From Pusillimonas sp. UBA3987 (lineage in GTDB: Bacteria > Pseudomonadota > Gammaproteobacteria > Burkholderiales > Burkholderiaceae_B), in contig DGCD01000006.1 of NCBI GenBank assembly GCA_002384935.1, positions 202,798-266,797 of the forward strand: a stretch of 64,000 nucleotides of DNA, given 5' to 3'. The first letter of the stretch is position 1. Every line of letters starts with the position of its first letter. A model generated the notes under the pieces. That model was not told where the DNA came from, searched no databases, and was given only the letters and a program-made list of their open reading frames with translations. Shown piece by piece: positions 53,196-62,365 of the stretch. Made by a program: the position numbers and the translations under genes.

Positions 53196-53400
53196 CAACA
53201 ACGAACGGTAAGTCTGTTCGCTTTACGCAACAAACAACCTTACAAATAACTGACGCAACGCATCTTCCTGTGTTGTACGCCACACTCACAATAACCGCAC
53301 TGATACACTAGCCCTCCATCAGGTAACTTTAAGTTGTGTCCGTAACATTCGGTTTTATTTAAGTTTTAAATTGTGAGCTATAGGCTACAAAGGAGATGCA

Positions 53401-54900
53401 GTGCTGTTGCGACATTCAGTTGTCATTGCCGTAACATGTTTGATGAGTTTGGCCACCAGCGTCGCCGCTGGCCAGGGCCTGGTTGCGCCCCGCGAAACGC
53501 TGAGGGAAACAGTGGAAAAGGCCATTTTCACCAACCCTGAGGTGCGCGCGCAGTTCCAGACATTCATCGCGTCCCTGGAAACGCAGAATTTCACGAAAGG
53601 CGATCTGCTTCCCTCGGTAGACCTGCAAGCGCAGCTTGGGAGAGAATGGCGGTCGAACATACCTGACAGCCCTTCCCAGCAGTGGACACGCCACGGCTAC
53701 ACGCTGCAGCTGACTCAGCTGCTGTACGATGGTCAGACCACGGTCAACAGTATCCGGCAGCAAGGTTTCGAGAAATTATCGGCTTACTACGAACTGCTGG
53801 CCACAACAGACAGCCTGGCAACAGAAGCAGTTAACGCTTACCTTGATGTGCTGCGTTTTCGGGAAATGGTTCAGTACGCTGAAGAAAATTACGCCATTCA
53901 CGAAAAAACCATGACCCTAATTCGCGAACGCCAGGAATCGGGCGTTGGACGCGGTGTTGATTATGAACAGGCAGCTGGTCGACTTGCTTTGGCGCAAAGC
54001 AATTTGATGCAAGAAAACAACAACTTGAACGATGTGGTTCAACGTTACCGGCGAATCGTGGGACAGTTCCCGCCAGAAACGCTTTCTCCACCACCCGACG
54101 TATCAGGAAAAATACCCGAGTCGCCACAAAACTTCCGGCCCTCGTTAACCGCCAACCCCAGTATTTTATCGAAGCAGGCGCTGGTTATTGCCGCCAAAGC
54201 CAGCCGTGAGGCGGCTAAAGGCCAGTTCGCACCGGTCGTCGAGCTGCAGGCTTCAACCGGTCGGGATCGACCACAAGAAGACCCTTCCATGCACGATATA
54301 CAAACGTCAAATATACAAGTGGTGATGTCGTATAACCTTTACCGCGGCGGCAGCGACTCGGCCCGGGTCAGGCAAAGCGCCGCGCAATGGTACGCCGCGC
54401 GAGACGTACGCGACTACACCTGCCGCAACCTGCAGCAGGAACTGTCCACGGCATGGAACAATATTCAACGCCTGCGCCAACAGCGGCCCTACCTGGAAGG
54501 TCATGAAGCGGCAATGGAAAAAGTCCGCGTCGCAGCAGAGCAGCAGTTTGAAATTGGACAACGTTCGCTACTCGACCTGCTGGACACATCAAATGAGCTG
54601 TTTGACTCCCGACGCGCAATGGCAAACGGCGTATACGATCTGCTGCAGGCTGAATATCGCTGGCTTGCCCTGTCACATCAATTATTGGGTGTACTGGGTT
54701 TAAGCCAGCCGCACGAGCAAACCATTCCAGAAAATGCGGAACTCAGTCTGCCGGCACGCAGTCTGGATAACTGCATGACGCCTACGCCGGACACCCGCAA
54801 TCTCGCCCCGGTCAAGATGACTTACCGGGATGACATGCAACCGCCCCGTATCAGCCCGTTGAATACAGGCGTTACGGAAGATTCATCAAAGTTAAATTAG
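53401..54900 (+). CDS. lapE: TolC-family outer-membrane channel of the adhesin secretion system (LapE-like)
   Basis: A 499-residue outer-membrane efflux protein. GTG start with a strong ribosome site; signal peptide of about 22 residues (MLLRHSVVIAVTCLMSLATS then VAAG). The repeat pair of long helices with LRFREMVQYAEENYAIHEK and LLDLLDTSNELFDSRRAMANGVYDLLQAEYR is typical of TolC/AggA/LapE. It begins the type I secretion operon, and the ABC exporter and adaptor follow. It forms the outer-membrane duct through which the giant adhesin is released. Confidence 0.92.
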   Translation: MLLRHSVVIAVTCLMSLATSVAAGQGLVAPRETLRETVEKAIFTNPEVRAQFQTFIASLETQNFTKGDLLPSVDLQAQLGREWRSNIPDSPSQQWTRHGYTLQLTQLLYDGQTTVNSIRQQGFEKLSAYYELLATTDSLATEAVNAYLDVLRFREMVQYAEENYAIHEKTMTLIRERQESGVGRGVDYEQAAGRLALAQSNLMQENNNLNDVVQRYRRIVGQFPPETLSPPPDVSGKIPESPQNFRPSLTANPSILSKQALVIAAKASREAAKGQFAPVVELQASTGRDRPQEDPSMHDIQTSNIQVVMSYNLYRGGSDSARVRQSAAQWYAARDVRDYTCRNLQQELSTAWNNIQRLRQQRPYLEGHEAAMEKVRVAAEQQFEIGQRSLLDLLDTSNELFDSRRAMANGVYDLLQAEYRWLALSHQLLGVLGLSQPHEQTIPENAELSLPARSLDNCMTPTPDTRNLAPVKMTYRDDMQPPRISPLNTGVTEDSSKLN

Positions 54901-54912
54901 CCGCGATGTACC

Positions 54913-55176
54913 ATGGCCAAACCCACGTTATCGATAGTACCGTCGCTTATGGAAGAGGAAGAGAAAAAACCCAACAAAGTCGAGCTTTCAGACCTTGACG
55001 CAGACTTCATTCGCGTACTGGAAGATCTGATCGATGCCCTCATCGCCAACGGAGCATTGAGACTGACCGACTTGCCCCCCCAGGCACTGGAAAAACTTCA
55101 ACAGCGCAAGAATGCCCGTCAACGCTTGCGTAACTCGCTGAATTTATTGGATGACGATGACGAAAGTCTTTTCTAA
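54913..55176 (+). CDS. Small acidic helical protein inside the secretion operon
   Basis: An 87-residue protein lacking a signal peptide or membrane segment. It begins MAKPTLSIVPSLMEEEE and then has a helical block DLDADFIRVLEDLIDALIAN, LTDLPPQALEKLQQRK, ending DDDDESLF. Acidic at both ends, basic in the middle. I do not recognise a family. Its 3' end overlaps the start of the exporter gene (26 bases), so it is translated with it; a possible role is as a cytoplasmic helper of secretion or a regulator of the exporter, but this is a guess from position. Confidence 0.7.
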   Translation: MAKPTLSIVPSLMEEEEKKPNKVELSDLDADFIRVLEDLIDALIANGALRLTDLPPQALEKLQQRKNARQRLRNSLNLLDDDDESLF

Positions 55177-57403
55177 GTCGAACGCGGCACCCGTAGAGGA
55201 AGAAGCACCTGCACAAGAGCGGCCCTCAGAAGAAGAAGACGCAAATCCGGCGAATGATTCTGTTTGGCGATTGCCCCCGCACTCGGTACACGATGATCCC
55301 CTGCTGAACTGCCTGGTCGACATTACCAAACTTTTCGGAAACCCCTGCACCGCGCAAACGCTGGCCGGCGGCTTGCCGCTGGTGGAGAACAAGCTCACGC
55401 CCTCACTGCTGTCCAGAGCCGCAGCGCGGGCCCAGTGTTCGGCCCGCCTGCTGCGACGCGAGCTGGACGAAGTACCCGCGTCATTATTACCGTGCATCGT
55501 GCTGCTCAAGCGCAATCGCGCCTGCCTGCTGCTGGAAGTTCGCACCGACAATTATCTGGTTCAGTTCCCGGAAATAGGCACTCCCTGCGAAATCAGCAAA
55601 CAAGCCCTGGAAGCAGACTACACCGGCGTTGCTGCATTCATTCGACCGCAATTTCGCTTTGATGCACGTTCACCAGAAGTTGAAAAAAAACGCAAAGGGC
55701 ACTGGTTCTGGAACGCGGTATTCGATAACCGGCGCTTGTATCGTGATGCGCTGGTCTCGGCATTTCTAATTAACTTCTTTGCCCTGGTCACGCCCTTGTT
55801 CACCATGAATGTGTATGACCGCGTGGTGCCGAACAACGCGATGGACACTTTATGGGTGCTTGCCATTGGTGTTTTCGTGGCAATTTTGTTGAATTACATC
55901 CTGACCACGATCCGGGCACATGTCGTCGATACGGCAAGCAAGCGCATCGACGTCAAGCTCTCGGCGCAGATCATGGAACAAGTCCTCGACTTGAAAATGG
56001 AAAGCCGCCCCGTTTCAGTGGGTTCGTTCGCGGCAAATTTGCGCTCGTTCGAATCGGTTCGCGACTTCATCGCCTCGGCCAGCCTTACAACGCTGGTCGA
56101 CCTGCCCTTCGTGCTGATTTTCCTGGGCGCGCTCATGTGGATCTCGCCCTGGATGGCAATTCCACCGGCAATCGCCATTGTCATCGTTTTAATCATCTCC
56201 TGGATTGCCCAGGCCAAAATGGCCCGCCTGGTTGAAGAAACTTTTAAAGCCAGTTCGCAGCGCAATGCCGTTCTGGTTGAAGCATTAGGGGGGATTGAAA
56301 CCATCAAGACCCTGAACGCTCAGGGCAGCGCGCAACGCACTTGGGAACAGACCACCAAGTTTCTTGCCCAACTGGGTTCAAAAATAAAGCTCTTGTCCGC
56401 AGCCACTGTCGGCTTTGTTCAAACAGCCCAGCAAATGGTAACGATTGCCGTGGTGATTATCGGGGTCCTGCTGCTGCAAGACGCAGCCATGACACTGGGC
56501 GGAATCATTGCGTCATCAATGATTGCCGGACGCTGCCTGGCTCCGCTTGGTCAGGTTGCCGGGCTGATGATGCAGTATCAAAACGCGCGAACATCGCTGG
56601 AGTCGATCGACGGATACATGAAAATGCCCATTGAGCACCCGCCAAACCGCGCCTACGTTCCGCGTGCTCATCTGGAAGGCAGCATTGAATTCCGGGGTGT
56701 CAGCTTTGCCTATCCCGGCTCTAAAGAAAGTGCACTTGACGGCATCAATCTGAAAATCAATCCCGGTGAAAAAATCGGCATTATCGGACGCATTGGATCA
56801 GGCAAATCCACCATTGAAAAACTCATTCTGGGTCTTTATGCCCCCAGCGAAGGAAGCATCCTGATCGACGGTATCGACATGCGCCAGATCGACCCGGCCG
56901 ACATAAGACGCGCAGTGGGTCACGTTCCTCAGGATCCGATCTTATTCTACGGGTCTTTGCGACACAACCTGACCTTAGGTGCTCCTTTTGTTAACGATGA
57001 TGACATGCTGGGTGTCGCTGCCGTCGCCGGGGTTGATGAGTTTGCCGCGAATCACCCCGACGGCTACGACATGATTATCGGCGAACGCGGTGACTCGCTG
57101 TCGGGCGGTCAGCGGCAATCGATTGCCGTTGCTCGCGCACTCATCAACAACCCGTCAATCGTGCTGCTTGATGAACCCAGCAGCAATATGGATCATCAAA
57201 GCGAAGCTGCACTCAAATCCAGATTGCGTAAGGCATGTGAAGGGAAAACCATGCTGATTGTGACTCATCGCACGGCCATGTTGGAGATTGTTGACCGCCT
57301 GCTGGTTGTTGACGGCGGGAAGATTGTTGCCGACGGACCCAAAGCCCAGGTTGTTGAAGCACTGCGTCAAGGCCAGGTTGGCCGGGCAAGGAATCGCTCA
57401 TGA
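55151..57403 (+). CDS. lapB: Type I secretion ABC exporter (LapB-like)
   Basis: A 750-residue inner-membrane exporter of RTX adhesins. An acidic, proline-rich tail (first 40 residues) is followed by a C39-like domain (to about 170) starting DPLLNCLVDITKLFG that lacks the catalytic Cys-His of true peptidase domains. Then come six helices and the ABC domain with Walker A GRIGSGKST, signature LSGGQRQS, Walker B VLLDEPSS and the switch His in VTHRT. In LapB-type systems the degenerate domain binds the unfolded substrate. Start at 55151 or 55157. The stop overlaps the adaptor start by four bases. Confidence 0.93.
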   Translation: MTMTKVFSKSNAAPVEEEAPAQERPSEEEDANPANDSVWRLPPHSVHDDPLLNCLVDITKLFGNPCTAQTLAGGLPLVENKLTPSLLSRAAARAQCSARLLRRELDEVPASLLPCIVLLKRNRACLLLEVRTDNYLVQFPEIGTPCEISKQALEADYTGVAAFIRPQFRFDARSPEVEKKRKGHWFWNAVFDNRRLYRDALVSAFLINFFALVTPLFTMNVYDRVVPNNAMDTLWVLAIGVFVAILLNYILTTIRAHVVDTASKRIDVKLSAQIMEQVLDLKMESRPVSVGSFAANLRSFESVRDFIASASLTTLVDLPFVLIFLGALMWISPWMAIPPAIAIVIVLIISWIAQAKMARLVEETFKASSQRNAVLVEALGGIETIKTLNAQGSAQRTWEQTTKFLAQLGSKIKLLSAATVGFVQTAQQMVTIAVVIIGVLLLQDAAMTLGGIIASSMIAGRCLAPLGQVAGLMMQYQNARTSLESIDGYMKMPIEHPPNRAYVPRAHLEGSIEFRGVSFAYPGSKESALDGINLKINPGEKIGIIGRIGSGKSTIEKLILGLYAPSEGSILIDGIDMRQIDPADIRRAVGHVPQDPILFYGSLRHNLTLGAPFVNDDDMLGVAAVAGVDEFAANHPDGYDMIIGERGDSLSGGQRQSIAVARALINNPSIVLLDEPSSNMDHQSEAALKSRLRKACEGKTMLIVTHRTAMLEIVDRLLVVDGGKIVADGPKAQVVEALRQGQVGRARNRS

Positions 57404-58812
57404 GTGCAAGGCGTCAGCGTTCCATCCTGGGTTGGCTGCTTTACCCCATCTGGCCAGGCCCCCGCGATCTTATTTACTTTCTCGTCATCGGCAAGCGTTC
57501 GGAACACCATCTGTCTGATAAGGCTTTGCGGGATGATGCGCAATGGGCTATTTCCGAGCAACAGGCCAGTGGATCCAGAATCCTGTTGTGGTTCTCGCTG
57601 ATTGCCATTGCCGCATTTTTTATCTGGGCGTCGTTAGCTCAAATTGACGAGGTCGTCAAAGGCAGCGGCAAGGTCGTGCCATCCCGTCAAGTACAAATTG
57701 TTCAAAGTCTGGACGGTGGCGTTGTGGAAGAGATCATGGTGCGCACCGGTGAACAAGTGACTGCGGGACAAGTACTTTTGCGCATTGACACCACCCGTTT
57801 TTCATCCAGCCTGGGCGAGAGCCGCGCTGAATGGCTGGCATTACTTGCCAAAGCAGCAAGGCTGGAGGCGTTGGCGAAAAACGAACCCTTCCAGGCACCG
57901 GAAATTGTGCTTGAAGAATCTCCGGAAGTAGCCGAAATGGAACAGGTGTTGTGGCAAAAACGCACTGAAGAAATCGCGATTGCAATTAATATTGCACGCG
58001 ACCAACTGGTTCAGCGCCAGCAAGAGTTGCGAGAAACGCAGGCCAACCTTGCCCAAGCGGCCTCCAGTTGCCAACTAACCTCTCGCGAACTTAATGTCAC
58101 CCGGCCTCTACTGAAAAGCGGTGCAGTATCCGAAGTTGATCTTTTACGATTACAGCGTGACGTCGCCAAATTCTGCGGTGAAGAACAGGCCGCCAAAGCC
58201 CAAATTGACCGTCTCCAGGCCGCCATTTCAGAGGCACAAAGCAAGCTTGAGGAAGCCGAGCTGAACATCCGCAACACTGCGCGTGACGAGTTATCAGATG
58301 TTCGTTCCCGACTGGCATCTCTTTCACAAAGCCAATTGGCACTGGCCGATCGCTTGCGTTTGGCCGATATTCGTTCGCCGGTGAACGGCACCGTTAAAAC
58401 ACTGCTCACCAATACCCTAGGCGGCGTGGTTGACCCAGGCGCCGATGTATTGGAAATTGTTCCGAACGACGACACGCTGTTGCTGGATGTTCGGGTCAGT
58501 CCGCGCGACATTGCATTCTTGCATCCCAACCAGGAAGCCGAGGTCCGATTCACTGCGTATGACTTTGCAATCTATGGTGGGCTGGATGGCGAGGTAGAGC
58601 AAATTGGGGCCGACACCTTTACTGATGAGGATGACAACGCTTACTACAACATCAAAGTCCGCACAGACCAGAATTACGTTCGCAACCCTGAAAACCCTAT
58701 TATCCCCGGCATGGTTGCCGACGTCAGCATTCTGACCGGCAAGCGAACCGTCATGCAATATCTTCTTAAACCCATTTTGCGTGCAAAAAATAACGCACTC
58801 ACAGAACGATAA
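57400..58812 (+). CDS. lapC: HlyD-family periplasmic adaptor (LapC-like)
   Basis: A 470-residue membrane fusion protein. A cytoplasmic tail of about 60 residues is followed by one helix (about 65-85, ILLWFSLIAIAAFFIWASLA), a lipoyl-type half (VVPSRQVQIVQSLDGGVVEEI), a long coiled-coil hairpin (about 150-310) rich in Glu, Gln and Ala, and the beta-barrel that ends in IIPGMVADVSILTGKRTVMQYLLKPI, the standard C-terminal signature of HlyD-type proteins. It joins LapB to the LapE-like duct. Confidence 0.93.
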   Translation: MSARRQRSILGWLLYPIWPGPRDLIYFLVIGKRSEHHLSDKALRDDAQWAISEQQASGSRILLWFSLIAIAAFFIWASLAQIDEVVKGSGKVVPSRQVQIVQSLDGGVVEEIMVRTGEQVTAGQVLLRIDTTRFSSSLGESRAEWLALLAKAARLEALAKNEPFQAPEIVLEESPEVAEMEQVLWQKRTEEIAIAINIARDQLVQRQQELRETQANLAQAASSCQLTSRELNVTRPLLKSGAVSEVDLLRLQRDVAKFCGEEQAAKAQIDRLQAAISEAQSKLEEAELNIRNTARDELSDVRSRLASLSQSQLALADRLRLADIRSPVNGTVKTLLTNTLGGVVDPGADVLEIVPNDDTLLLDVRVSPRDIAFLHPNQEAEVRFTAYDFAIYGGLDGEVEQIGADTFTDEDDNAYYNIKVRTDQNYVRNPENPIIPGMVADVSILTGKRTVMQYLLKPILRAKNNALTER

Positions 58813-58826
58813 CAAAGAGCGCAATA

Positions 58827-59471
58827 ATGAGCATTCCGGTCTTACTTATTACCCAGGATGACAATTTATGGCGGCACTGGCGACAAATCAATACGCAAAG
58901 CTGGGCACCCGCGCGTGGTCACGACCTGTCTGATCTCGAGCGCTGGCGTCAACAAAACAGATCCCTTGTTTTTATGGATCGCCAATTGCCCAGACTGCCG
59001 GACTGGGATGACTCAGACTGGAAAAAGCATTTTCATGGTCTGCAGGTCATCGTTGCCAGCATTCGGCCAAGCGATCATGAAGCATCGCGCACTTTTGCAG
59101 CCGGAAGTAGTGGCTACCTTCATGCCTACAGCCCTATACCTGTCCTTGAAAACGCGCTGCAAAGTGTGAATGCGGGCAGCGTGTGGATGGGACGCTCATT
59201 GGTTAACCAGATTCTGAAAGAGATCGATCGACGCGTAAAACCGGGCTTGGATGCCAAGACCAAGGTAACCGCGTGGGCCGACTCGTTAACCGCTCGCGAA
59301 AAAGAAGTGGCGCAACGCGCAGCCGTAGGACGCAGCAACCAGGAAATTGCCGATGAACTCGGTATCACCGAACGAACGGTGCGGGCGCACATGACAGCGG
59401 TTTTTGAAAAACTGAAAGTGAATGATCGTCTAACCCTGGCGCTGAAGGTCCATGGAATCAGCGCCAGCTGA
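58827..59471 (+). CDS. LuxR/NarL-type regulator with degenerate receiver domain
   Basis: A 214-residue protein with a receiver-like N-terminus and a C-terminal LuxR helix-turn-helix: LTAREKEVAQRAAVGRSNQE and ITERTVRAHMTAVFEKLKVN. The receiver has the Asp pair DD (11-12) and a possible phosphate-acceptor Asp51 in FMDRQLP, but the conserved lysine after GYL is missing (GYLHAYSP), so it may not respond to phosphorylation in the usual way. It is the last gene of the secretion operon, 14 bases behind lapC, and likely regulates it or the adhesin. No histidine kinase is in the window. Confidence 0.88.
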   Translation: MSIPVLLITQDDNLWRHWRQINTQSWAPARGHDLSDLERWRQQNRSLVFMDRQLPRLPDWDDSDWKKHFHGLQVIVASIRPSDHEASRTFAAGSSGYLHAYSPIPVLENALQSVNAGSVWMGRSLVNQILKEIDRRVKPGLDAKTKVTAWADSLTAREKEVAQRAAVGRSNQEIADELGITERTVRAHMTAVFEKLKVNDRLTLALKVHGISAS

Positions 59472-59543
59472 ATATTCAGTCCTTTTGATGAAACCGGCGG
59501 CTGTGCGCCGATAAAGCCGGATTCGACCTCAAACGTCGAAATA

Positions 59544-61538
59544 CTAAACATCGAACTCCGGCCTGGCGTCCTGCCTGGAATGACCCAAATAAACCCCCTG
59601 CCTCATCAGCAGATTGGCCGTCCCTTGATCGGGCACATCATCGGCCAGCACGCTTATTTTAAGTTTTCTGGCCGTCTGGATAACGGCACCTAATAAATTC
59701 TGACTGCCGGGGCTACCTAAAATACTGGAGACAAAATCACCCCCGATTTTCAAATAGCCAAATGGGGCATGATGCAAATAAACAAGTGCCTCGGGTTGAT
59801 TACCCAGGTTACGAAGACCAATCCTGGCGCCGCACGCGACAACATCACGGCAAAACGCCTGCACTTCGGCCGAGCCTGAAATTAATGCAAATGAATCAAC
59901 CTCAAGACACAAGCGTGACACGACAGTGGCGGGTGCCACGTGCAGCAAATCGACCACTTTCGGGGTGAACTTCACGTGCAGCAATGAAGCCAACGACACC
60001 CTAAGTACCAACTCTTCAGGGTTGTCAGCAAGCCAGGCCAGCGCCAATTCAATTGCTTTCAAATCACACTGGCTTGAGTAGCCCAAACGCTGCGCTGCCG
60101 GCATAAATAAAAACCCCGGGATCGCCGTTCCTTCACTATTCTGATCAAGCAGGATAACCAACGCCTCATAGCGCTGAATCTCGTCCGATCCATTATCGTA
60201 GCGGCGATGCGTATAACTCAATAGCAGTCCATCGTTAGCCAATGCATAACGAATCAACTCTGCCCACTGCGTCTCACTGGGCGCCGCATTACTTTCCAGG
60301 ACCTGCATAGGCTGGGCAACATACTCAATATCCTTATGCCCCGAACTTTCGGCCCGCATCAGAGCATGATCAAGCGCCGACAATACCGTACTGACGTCAC
60401 CATACTGCCCTGCGTCGATCAATGCATAAGCCCAACGTGACGCACCCTCTTCTCGCAATGTAACCTGCAACTGCGTTAATGTTTTTCGTACGTACTGCGC
60501 CAGGCGAATCGCATCCAGGCTGCTTGGCGTGAGCATTAACAGCACGAAATCAGACCCATTGAGCCGAGCGAGCACACAAGGGATGTCCGGAAACTGTTTC
60601 ACCGCCGCCAAAATACGTTCTCCAACCGTTTTGAGCCACTCATCAACCTGAACTCGCGACAGCGCGCGATTAATCGCCGCAAGATCACGCTGACGAAACA
60701 ATAGGATATGGCCTTCCACACCCGCACCTTGCGCTTGCTGCTCCATGCGCCGCCGCAAATCGTTCACAAAATACTTTCGATTCGCCAGACCGGTCACCGG
60801 GTCGCGATTCAGCTCGAGTTCCAACGACTCGATACGACTATCGAGCTCAGCCTGGGTTGCCTTGATCCGTTCCCGCACCTGTCCAATGGCATCGGAAACA
60901 TCATCCAGCTCACTGAAATTCGAATCGACAGGCTCAGTAAGCGCAGGAACCGACTGTCCGTTCGCACCGATTGCTTCCAACTGTGCGGTAATCTCCCGTT
61001 TCAATGCGCGACGGAACCAGCGAACCACGACAATCGCAAACAAGGCCCAAATAACTCCTACGCCAACCACAATGAATAGCAGACGAAACACACTATTCCA
61101 AAGTGATTGCAAAGCATATTGATCGTCAGACATGACTGAAATCGTACCAATCGGCTGCCAGCCGTCGGTCACTTCCCGCACTTGCGCTTTCGCGTCAAGG
61201 GTGACCAGGCTCGAAAACCAGTCGGGCACCGCTTCCGGTTGAGCCGTCCTGTCACGCTCAAGAAGGAAGACCTCCTCTTTTGAAGTCGACGTGAAGGCGA
61301 TTTGCTCAAACTGCCCGCTATCGAACAATGCGGTAATCAGCAACTCCCGGGTGGCTCGATCCTGATTCCCCGGCTGCGACATCAGTAACGCAAGTGTTGA
61401 AGCGGCATTCCGGTTTTGCGCCTGAAGTTCATCTGCCAGGTATTGTCGTGCTGTATCAAGGCTGACAAGCAACGTCCCCGCCAGAATACCCGCTATCACC
61501 AACGTCACACTAAGCAGCAATTGTTTTAGAAGTGACAT
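59544..61538 (-). CDS. lapD: Inside-out c-di-GMP receptor LapD
   Basis: A 664-residue inner-membrane protein. An N-terminal helix is followed by a periplasmic LapD/MoxY-type domain (about 28-150) that holds LapG, a second helix (about 152-172), a HAMP linker with a coiled coil, and degenerate GGDEF and EAL domains. GGDEF reads NGSDF (327-331). EAL is present (458-460), but the metal aspartates are lost: DDF is RNL (576-578) and KID is KIG (597-599). So it probably binds c-di-GMP but neither makes nor cleaves it. When c-di-GMP is bound it sequesters LapG and keeps the adhesin on the surface. Confidence 0.93.
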   Translation of the reverse strand: MSLLKQLLLSVTLVIAGILAGTLLVSLDTARQYLADELQAQNRNAASTLALLMSQPGNQDRATRELLITALFDSGQFEQIAFTSTSKEEVFLLERDRTAQPEAVPDWFSSLVTLDAKAQVREVTDGWQPIGTISVMSDDQYALQSLWNSVFRLLFIVVGVGVIWALFAIVVVRWFRRALKREITAQLEAIGANGQSVPALTEPVDSNFSELDDVSDAIGQVRERIKATQAELDSRIESLELELNRDPVTGLANRKYFVNDLRRRMEQQAQGAGVEGHILLFRQRDLAAINRALSRVQVDEWLKTVGERILAAVKQFPDIPCVLARLNGSDFVLLMLTPSSLDAIRLAQYVRKTLTQLQVTLREEGASRWAYALIDAGQYGDVSTVLSALDHALMRAESSGHKDIEYVAQPMQVLESNAAPSETQWAELIRYALANDGLLLSYTHRRYDNGSDEIQRYEALVILLDQNSEGTAIPGFLFMPAAQRLGYSSQCDLKAIELALAWLADNPEELVLRVSLASLLHVKFTPKVVDLLHVAPATVVSRLCLEVDSFALISGSAEVQAFCRDVVACGARIGLRNLGNQPEALVYLHHAPFGYLKIGGDFVSSILGSPGSQNLLGAVIQTARKLKISVLADDVPDQGTANLLMRQGVYLGHSRQDARPEFDV

Positions 61539-61572
61539 AACCCGAACCCTGTAAAAAGCATCATATATCCGC

Positions 61573-62265
61573 TCATTGTGTGAACCCCTGGCTTCGCATT
61601 CTTTGCATTAGCGTGCGCCACCGCCCGATTTGATCAACTGATGCGGGCTTTGCACCCGGCACATAGATCCCCTGTACGTTAAAACTGAAAACCGGCGTTA
61701 GATCATTGCGTTCGCGTGCCGGCTCAATCGTGTCGATCAGGCTGTCAAGAACCAATGGCTCCGCCGTGGGCGTTTCATAGTAGCCCAGCACCATATGCGC
61801 AATGGCGACATCATTCACCTGGGCCCGGACATAAATAAATCGAAGTTTATCGGGCGATACGCCCAGGCTGATCAAGGAAAAATACTTACCAATCACAAAG
61901 TCTTCACAATCACCCAACCCCTTGCCCAGGCTATCGAGTGGCGTTGCCCAGAAATCCGTTTGACTCCATACGTCGCGGTCCTCTGCCTGACGCACGGACC
62001 TGTTCCAAAACCGATTCACAAGCGACAACTGCGCCGTTGAAGCCAGGCCCTGAGCCGTTTCCAGCATGCTGAACCAATTGCCAATTGCGGCCTGCCCTTC
62101 AGCACCATAAAGACGCCGGGCTTGCTCAGCCAGCGCTTTCGTCCTAAAAAGCGCTGGATCTTGTGCACTGGAAAATACCGGAAGCAGTAATAGCGCAGCC
62201 AGCCCAATAACGGGCAACCAGTTTCGACATGAAAAAACGCATGCAAGCGTGTTCGGTGAGCGCAT
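61573..62265 (-). CDS. lapG: Periplasmic cysteine protease LapG
   Basis: A 230-residue transglutaminase-like protease that trims the N-terminal retention module of the adhesin and releases it. An N-terminal signal (to about residue 34, FSSAQD) precedes the catalytic domain. The Cys-His-Asp triad is Cys120 in LGDCEDF, His157 in AIAHMVLGYY and Asp174 in LVLDSL; the spacings of 37 and 17 residues agree with the described LapG. Asp119 and Glu121 flank the cysteine like the known Ca2+-binding residues. It is followed by lapD after 34 bases, in the same direction. Confidence 0.93.
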   Translation of the reverse strand: MRSPNTLACVFSCRNWLPVIGLAALLLLPVFSSAQDPALFRTKALAEQARRLYGAEGQAAIGNWFSMLETAQGLASTAQLSLVNRFWNRSVRQAEDRDVWSQTDFWATPLDSLGKGLGDCEDFVIGKYFSLISLGVSPDKLRFIYVRAQVNDVAIAHMVLGYYETPTAEPLVLDSLIDTIEPARERNDLTPVFSFNVQGIYVPGAKPASVDQIGRWRTLMQRMRSQGFTQ

Positions 62266-62316
62266 GCAACGGATTGTAAACGTATTTTTTCAACAGAACC
62301 GATTGCAATCGCAACA

Positions 62317-62356
62317 GCAGCGGCAAGCCCGACACCCTAACAAGGCCCGCCGCTGC
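62317..62356 (-). promoter_or_regulatory. Hairpin between adhesin and lapG genes
   Basis: GCAGCGGC (62317-62324) and GCCGCTGC (62349-62356) pair perfectly over a 24-base loop; no T-run follows on the minus strand. It could partly stop readthrough from the giant adhesin gene into lapG-lapD, or protect mRNA ends. Confidence 0.4.
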
Positions 62357-62365
62357 GGACATGCA

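Larger units (their letters stand above)
53010..53400. other. Long gene-poor leader region between acnA and the type I secretion operon
   Basis: These 391 bases hold the acnA terminator (53074-53108), a compact hairpin-rich stretch (53111-53195) and about 200 plain, AT-richer bases before the GTG at 53401, which has a good ribosome site (AAAGGAGATG). A 61-codon open frame (53126-53311) overlaps the hairpins and has no family character. The operon promoter could lie on either side of the hairpins; none is clear by eye. Confidence 0.6.

Noticed and set aside
53126..53311. 61-codon open frame between acnA and the TolC-like gene
   Set aside because: It lies across the predicted hairpins, has no ribosome site or family features, and its composition follows the RNA structure rather than a protein.
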